From Spirochaetales bacterium (lineage in GTDB: Bacteria > Spirochaetota > Spirochaetia > SZUA-6 > RPPD01): a stretch of 64,000 nt of DNA. Numbering within the stretch: the stretch's first letter is position 1; every line of letters starts with the position of its first letter. The notes beneath the pieces are model-generated. The model made no database searches and was not told the origin of the DNA. It saw only the letters and a program-made list of their open reading frames with translations. The stretch covers positions 27,571 through 91,570 of the forward strand of contig JAFGSW010000036.1 of assembly GCA_016934415.1 (NCBI GenBank), in the 5' to 3' direction. Of the stretch, positions 59,300 through 64,000 are shown piece by piece. Position numbers and translations under genes: made by a program.

Positions 59300-61732
59300 A
59301 TGACCGAAAGCAAAGAAAAGGTAATACCGGTTCCGATAGAGGACGAGATCAAGGACTCGTACCTCAATTACGCGATGTCGGTCATCGTGAGCCGCGCCCT
59401 GCCGGACGTCCGGGACGGGCTCAAGCCCGTGCACCGGCGCATCCTCTTCGCCATGAACGAGATGGGGCTGCGCTCAAACACCGCCTACAAGAAAACCGGC
59501 CGCATCGTCGGCGACGTGCTCGGCAAATACCACCCCCATGGCGACCTCTCCATCTACGACGCGCTCGTGCGCATGGCCCAGGACTTCTCGCTCCGCTACA
59601 CGATGGTGGACGGACAGGGGAATTTCGGCTCCATCGACGGCGACCCGCCGGCCGCCATGAGGTACACGGAAGCGCGCCTGGCCAAGGCCGCCGAGGAAAT
59701 GCTCCTCGACATCAACAAGGACACGGTCGATTTCGGGCCCAACTACGACGACTCCCTCGAGGAGCCGCTCGTCCTGCCCGCCGCCCTGCCGTTCCTGCTC
59801 ATCAACGGGGCGAGCGGCATCGCCGTCGGCATGGCCACCAACATGCCGCCCCATAACCTGCGCGAGATCGCGGAAGCCGTGGTGGCCCTCATCGACACCC
59901 CCGACATGAGCCCGGCCCAACTCATGGAGATCGTCAAGGGTCCGGACTTCCCGACCGGAGGCATTATTTACGGGCGGCAGGCGATCAAAGAGGCGATCGA
60001 GACCGGCCGGGGACGGATCCTGGTTCGCGCCCGGGTGGTGCTCGAGGAGCTCAAACAGGGGAAAGAGGCGATCATCATCACGGAAATCCCCTACCTGGTG
60101 AACAAATCGGCGCTCATCATCCGCATCGCCGACCTTATCAAAGACAAGAAAATCGATGGCATCACCGACATCCGCGACGAGTCCGACCGGAACGGGATCC
60201 GGGTGGTGATGGAGCTGCGGCGCGGCGCCGTGCCGAAGATCATTTTAAACCAGCTCTTCGCCAATACCCAGATGCAGGTCGCGTTCAGCGTCAACAACAT
60301 CGCTCTCGTGAACGGGCGCCCTCAGATCAACACCCTGAAGGACCTGCTCGGTTTTTTCATCCGGCACCGGCGGGAGATCGTCACCCGGCGGAGCAGATTC
60401 GACCTGAAAAAAGCCGAGGAGCGCGCCCACATCCTCGAAGGCCTGAAGATCGCCCTCGAAAACATCGACGAGGTGATCGCGCTCATCAAGCAATCCCAGA
60501 CCGTCGACATCGCCCGGGCCGCCCTCGTCAAACGCTTCACGCTCTCGGAGATCCAGGCCCAGGCCATCCTCGACATGCGCCTGCAGCGGCTGACCGGCCT
60601 CGAGATGCGGAAAATCATCGACGAACTCAAGGAAGTGTTGGCCCTCATCGCCTATCTGAAAGACCTCCTCTCGAGCGAACGGAAGATATTAAACGTGGTC
60701 AAGAACGAGACGATCGAACTCTCCAAGAAGCACGGCGACGACCGGCGTACGGAGATCGTGGACGATGAGGTGGAGAAAATGGAAATCGAAGACCTCATCC
60801 CCGAAGAGGACATGGTCGTCCTCATCAGCAATCGCGGACTTTTTAAGCGTCTCCCCCTCTCCGCCTACCGGCGCCAGAATCGGGGCGGCCGCGGTTCCTC
60901 GTCCTCGAGCCTGACGAGCGAAGATTTCATTACCACGATTTTCATCGCCTCCACCCACGATTACGTCCTTTTCCTCACGAGCGCCGGCAAGGCTTACTGG
61001 ATCAAGGTCCACGAGATCCCCGAGGGCTCCAAGGTCTCGCGCGGGCAGAGCATCAAGACGTTCCTGGCCGTGGGAGACAGCGAGGACATCACGGCCTTCA
61101 CCCCCATCACCGGATTCAACGAGACGTCCTATATCTTCATGGCCACGCGCGCCGGCATCGTGAAGAAAGTGAAGACGAGCGAGTTCGCCAACGCGCGCCA
61201 GCGGGGCATCGCCGCCATCAACCTCGACGAGGGCGACCGGCTGATCCAGGCCACTCTCTCCAAAGGCGACGGGGACATCGTGCTGGTGACCGCGAAAGGG
61301 CTGGCTCTGCGCTTTTCAGAAAAAACCGTCCGCCCCACCGGCCGCTCCTCGCACGGCGTGACCGGCATTAAGTTGGGGTCGGAGGACGCGGTCATCGGGG
61401 CGTTCCCGGTCGTGCCGGACGAAGAGATGGTCGTCATCAGCGAGTTGGGATACGGAAAACGCATCAGCTACGAGCTCTTCAGCCCGCACGGCCGGGCCAC
61501 CCGCGGCCAGCTGTGCTATAAAGTGAGCTCCAAAACAGGGCGGTTGACGGCCGCGCTTTCGGTCGCCAAAGTCGACGACCTGATCTGCATCACGTCCCAG
61601 GGCAATACCATCAAATTGAAGCTGCAAAGCGTCCCGGCGCTGGGGAAGACCGCGGTCGGCGTTCGAATTGTGGAAGTGATGGAGGACGATCGGGTGGTCG
61701 GAATCGCCCGGGAAGAAAAAGAAGAAGAGTAG
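59300..61732 (+). CDS. gyrA: DNA gyrase subunit A
   Basis: [56 protein letters not shown]. Confidence 0.98.
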   Translation: MTESKEKVIPVPIEDEIKDSYLNYAMSVIVSRALPDVRDGLKPVHRRILFAMNEMGLRSNTAYKKTGRIVGDVLGKYHPHGDLSIYDALVRMAQDFSLRYTMVDGQGNFGSIDGDPPAAMRYTEARLAKAAEEMLLDINKDTVDFGPNYDDSLEEPLVLPAALPFLLINGASGIAVGMATNMPPHNLREIAEAVVALIDTPDMSPAQLMEIVKGPDFPTGGIIYGRQAIKEAIETGRGRILVRARVVLEELKQGKEAIIITEIPYLVNKSALIIRIADLIKDKKIDGITDIRDESDRNGIRVVMELRRGAVPKIILNQLFANTQMQVAFSVNNIALVNGRPQINTLKDLLGFFIRHRREIVTRRSRFDLKKAEERAHILEGLKIALENIDEVIALIKQSQTVDIARAALVKRFTLSEIQAQAILDMRLQRLTGLEMRKIIDELKEVLALIAYLKDLLSSERKILNVVKNETIELSKKHGDDRRTEIVDDEVEKMEIEDLIPEEDMVVLISNRGLFKRLPLSAYRRQNRGGRGSSSSSLTSEDFITTIFIASTHDYVLFLTSAGKAYWIKVHEIPEGSKVSRGQSIKTFLAVGDSEDITAFTPITGFNETSYIFMATRAGIVKKVKTSEFANARQRGIAAINLDEGDRLIQATLSKGDGDIVLVTAKGLALRFSEKTVRPTGRSSHGVTGIKLGSEDAVIGAFPVVPDEEMVVISELGYGKRISYELFSPHGRATRGQLCYKVSSKTGRLTAALSVAKVDDLICITSQGNTIKLKLQSVPALGKTAVGVRIVEVMEDDRVVGIAREEKEEE

Positions 61733-61775
61733 CCGTTTTCAAAATTCCAAAACCGATGGACTGATATCATCGGAT

Positions 61776-63644
61776 TCATTTCAATCCATAACCATACGGA
61801 AAAAGGACGCCCCGTCCGACCGTTTTGCTCAACGGTACGGCGGCCATCGATTTCGGCCAGGTGAAGGACAATTTCCCGGAAAAAGAATAATCTCCGAACA
61901 TGACTTCGGCCACACCCGCGCCTTCGGTTCCCGGGAGCCAGGCGGCCACGATTGCGTCGGCCAGGGGGAGAATTTGATCGATGATGATCGGCCGGCCGGA
62001 GAGAATGATCACGACAAGCTTCGCGCAGGAGCGGCGTACTCGTCGTACGATTTCAACTTGATCCTTGGGGAGTGAGAGATCGGCGCGGTCGCCGAGTCCT
62101 TCGGCATAGGGTTTCTCACCCACCACCACGATTCCGACGGCCGCTTTCCCCGCCGTTTCAAAATCCCCGTAGGCCTTGTATCGAACCGCGGAGTCTCGCG
62201 CCAGGACAGATCGGATTCCCGAAAGAATCGTCGTTCCCTCTGTCATGGCCCCCGTTCCACCCTGCCACTCGATGGTCCACCCGCCGCACTGGCTCCCCAG
62301 ATCGTCGGCCAGCGGGCCGGCCACCAGAATTTCCGGAAGGTCCCGGGACAGGGGGAGGGCGTCCGCGTTTTTCAGCAGCACGAGTGATTTTCTCACCGCC
62401 TCCCGCGCCAGGGCCCGATGCGCGTTCGACCCGACGATGGGGAGGAGATCGCGGTTGGCGAACGGCCGCTCAAACAGGCCAAGCTCGAACTTGACCCGGA
62501 GGATGCGCCGCACCGCGTCATCGATCCGTTCGATCGAAACGTCCTTCGCTTCGACCGCTTTTTCAAGGGCTGAGCCAAAACTCCGCGCATCGAACGGGAT
62601 CATGATCATATCGAGACCGGCATTGATCGACGTCACTACCTGACTGTAGTAGTCGCCGCCGAGCTGGTCGATCGCCTTCCAGTCTGAGACGAGGAATCCG
62701 GAAAATCCCAACTCGCCCTTGAGCACGTCCGTGAGCAGATATTTGTGCGCATGCATTTTCATTTCCCGCCAGCTCGAGAAAGAGACCATGATGCAACGGG
62801 CTCCCTCTTTGACTGCTTCGGCATAAGGAGGAAGGAACAAACGCCTGAGCGTCTTCTCGTCGCATTGGGTGATTCCCTGATCGAGCAGGAACTTTCCGCC
62901 CGCGTTCGAAAGCCCTGCCAACCAGGCCGTGCCTCCGTCCCCGATAAAATGTTTGGGTGTGGCGAGTACCGTGGAAGGCGCGCCGAACCCGTTCCCGTTA
63001 TCATTCTGCTGTCCTCGTAAAAAGGCCGCTGCCAACTCCGTCACGAGGGTCGTATTTTCGCTGAAGCCCTCATACGTGCGTCCCCAGCGAATGTCCTGCG
63101 GCACGGCCACGCACGGGGCGAAATTCCAGGTCACGCCCGTGGCGCGCATTTCGATCGCCGTCATGCGGCCTATTTTTTCGGCCAGGTCCGTATCGCGCGT
63201 CATCCCCAGACCGATATTGTGGGGAAAGATGACGGTGCCTTTGACGTTATTGTGGCCGTGTACGGCATCGGCGCCGTAGAGGAGAGGAATGCCCAGGCGG
63301 GTTTTGAGCGCCTGTCGCTGGAAAGCGTCGGTCATGTCGGCCCAGGACTCGGGAGTGTTCGGCAGGGGATATCCGCCGCCGCCGCTCAACACCCCGCCGA
63401 GCAGATACTCGGAAATCGTGTTAAGACGAACACTGTTTTTCTCGACCAAAGTCATTTGACCTATTTTTTCCTTGAGAGTCATCCGGGACAGAAGATCGGT
63501 CACCCGGTCCTCGATCCCGACGTTCGGGTCTTTATAGACGATCGAGTTCGATATTTTTTGTTCGATTGATTGGCACGTAAGCCCCGCAGCGCTCAAAAGG
63601 ATCAATATCAAAATCTGAGGAATACCCGGCTTTCTTCGCTTCAT
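61776..63644 (-). CDS. GH3 beta-glucosidase, putative lipoprotein
   Basis: LLSAAGLTCQS lipobox-like; IPLLYGADAVHGHNNVKGTVIFPHNIGLG; GFLVSDWKAIDQL (catalytic Asp). Confidence 0.93.
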   Translation of the reverse strand: MKRRKPGIPQILILILLSAAGLTCQSIEQKISNSIVYKDPNVGIEDRVTDLLSRMTLKEKIGQMTLVEKNSVRLNTISEYLLGGVLSGGGGYPLPNTPESWADMTDAFQRQALKTRLGIPLLYGADAVHGHNNVKGTVIFPHNIGLGMTRDTDLAEKIGRMTAIEMRATGVTWNFAPCVAVPQDIRWGRTYEGFSENTTLVTELAAAFLRGQQNDNGNGFGAPSTVLATPKHFIGDGGTAWLAGLSNAGGKFLLDQGITQCDEKTLRRLFLPPYAEAVKEGARCIMVSFSSWREMKMHAHKYLLTDVLKGELGFSGFLVSDWKAIDQLGGDYYSQVVTSINAGLDMIMIPFDARSFGSALEKAVEAKDVSIERIDDAVRRILRVKFELGLFERPFANRDLLPIVGSNAHRALAREAVRKSLVLLKNADALPLSRDLPEILVAGPLADDLGSQCGGWTIEWQGGTGAMTEGTTILSGIRSVLARDSAVRYKAYGDFETAGKAAVGIVVVGEKPYAEGLGDRADLSLPKDQVEIVRRVRRSCAKLVVIILSGRPIIIDQILPLADAIVAAWLPGTEGAGVAEVMFGDYSFSGKLSFTWPKSMAAVPLSKTVGRGVLFPYGYGLK

Positions 63645-63680
63645 GCAAACCCCTTACAGGAAAAATGAGATTTTACAGCA

Positions 63681-63739
63681 GGCTGTTGGATAAACCGTGT
63701 TTTCCGCTTCGCGGAAAACCAGCGGTATTTCCAACAGCC
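63681..63739. repeat. Nested inverted repeat (GGCTGTTGGA...ACCG...GTTTTCCGC-TTC-GCGGAAAAC...CGGT...TCCAACAGCC)
   Basis: 10-bp outer, 4-bp middle and 9-bp inner complementary arms read directly. Confidence 0.8.
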
Positions 63740-63847
63740 TCCATAGATAAAAACCAGAAATTACCGGAACTCATTATATGATATTTTTCATGGTTTTTCT
63801 GGCTATTTTTACATAATTCCTTATATCCCGAATAGACTCCGGTAATT

Positions 63848-63900
63848 TCATTTATCGGGTTGTTGAAAAAGCTCAACTTTTTCAACAACCCGATAAATGA
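63848..63900. repeat. Perfect inverted repeat: 24-bp arms, CTCAA loop
   Basis: TCATTTATCGGGTTGTTGAAAAAG / CTTTTTCAACAACCCGATAAATGA. Confidence 0.95.
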
Positions 63901-64000
63901 TAATCAAGCGTACATAGGGCTTCCTGAAAAAGTCAAAAACAGCCCTTTACGACACAATAGTACCTATATGTGAGATAGCGGACCGCCCGCCGATAGCATA

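Noticed and set aside
63673-63888. 71-aa ORF MLKKLSFFNNPINEITGVYSGYKELCKNS
   Set aside because: N-terminus is a translation of the hairpin repeat (CTTTTTCAACAACCCGAT); better explained as non-coding repeat sequence
63915-63945. AGGGCT...AGCCCT possible hairpin at the window end
   Set aside because: Short 6-bp stem with a long loop; could be chance, and the window ends before context can be judged

Overview
This 64 kb, GC-rich window comes from a bacterial chromosome. The gene complement (lptCAB-rpoN-hpf-hprK-HPr block, Lys-rich CarD, ymdB, larBC) suggests a spirochaete-like lineage, but that is inference. It is densely coding. Core genes include radA, nadE, lexA, holA, an NtrY/NtrX-type pair, ptsH/hprK, hpf, rpoN, lptB/A/C, pyrG, cheR/cheB, rlmE, carD, ispD/ispF, rlmN, larB/larC and gyrB/gyrA. 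Three tRNAs are present: Arg-CCT, Leu-CAG and Ala-CGC. I saw no rRNA, CRISPR array, transposase or prophage. The most notable observations are: (1) a left-edge FAD monooxygenase / type III polyketide synthase / methyltransferase operon with a convergent UbiA prenyltransferase, a plausible alkyl-phenol/quinone lipid pathway; (2) a cyclic-nucleotide-binding domain fused to an LdhA-like D-lactate dehydrogenase; (3) an rlmN gene whose last codons encode a consensus promoter plus the 5' end of the downstream tRNA-Leu; (4) a GH10-like protein lacking the usual acid/base Glu; (5) a rubredoxin-DUF2231-like membrane fusion gene with a palindrome inside its promoter spacer; (6) several gene remnants (purN-like, HAD, LTD/CotH); (7) families of intergenic inverted repeats, including a 24-bp-arm perfect hairpin. 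All calls come from reading the supplied translations and nucleotides; no database searches were run.
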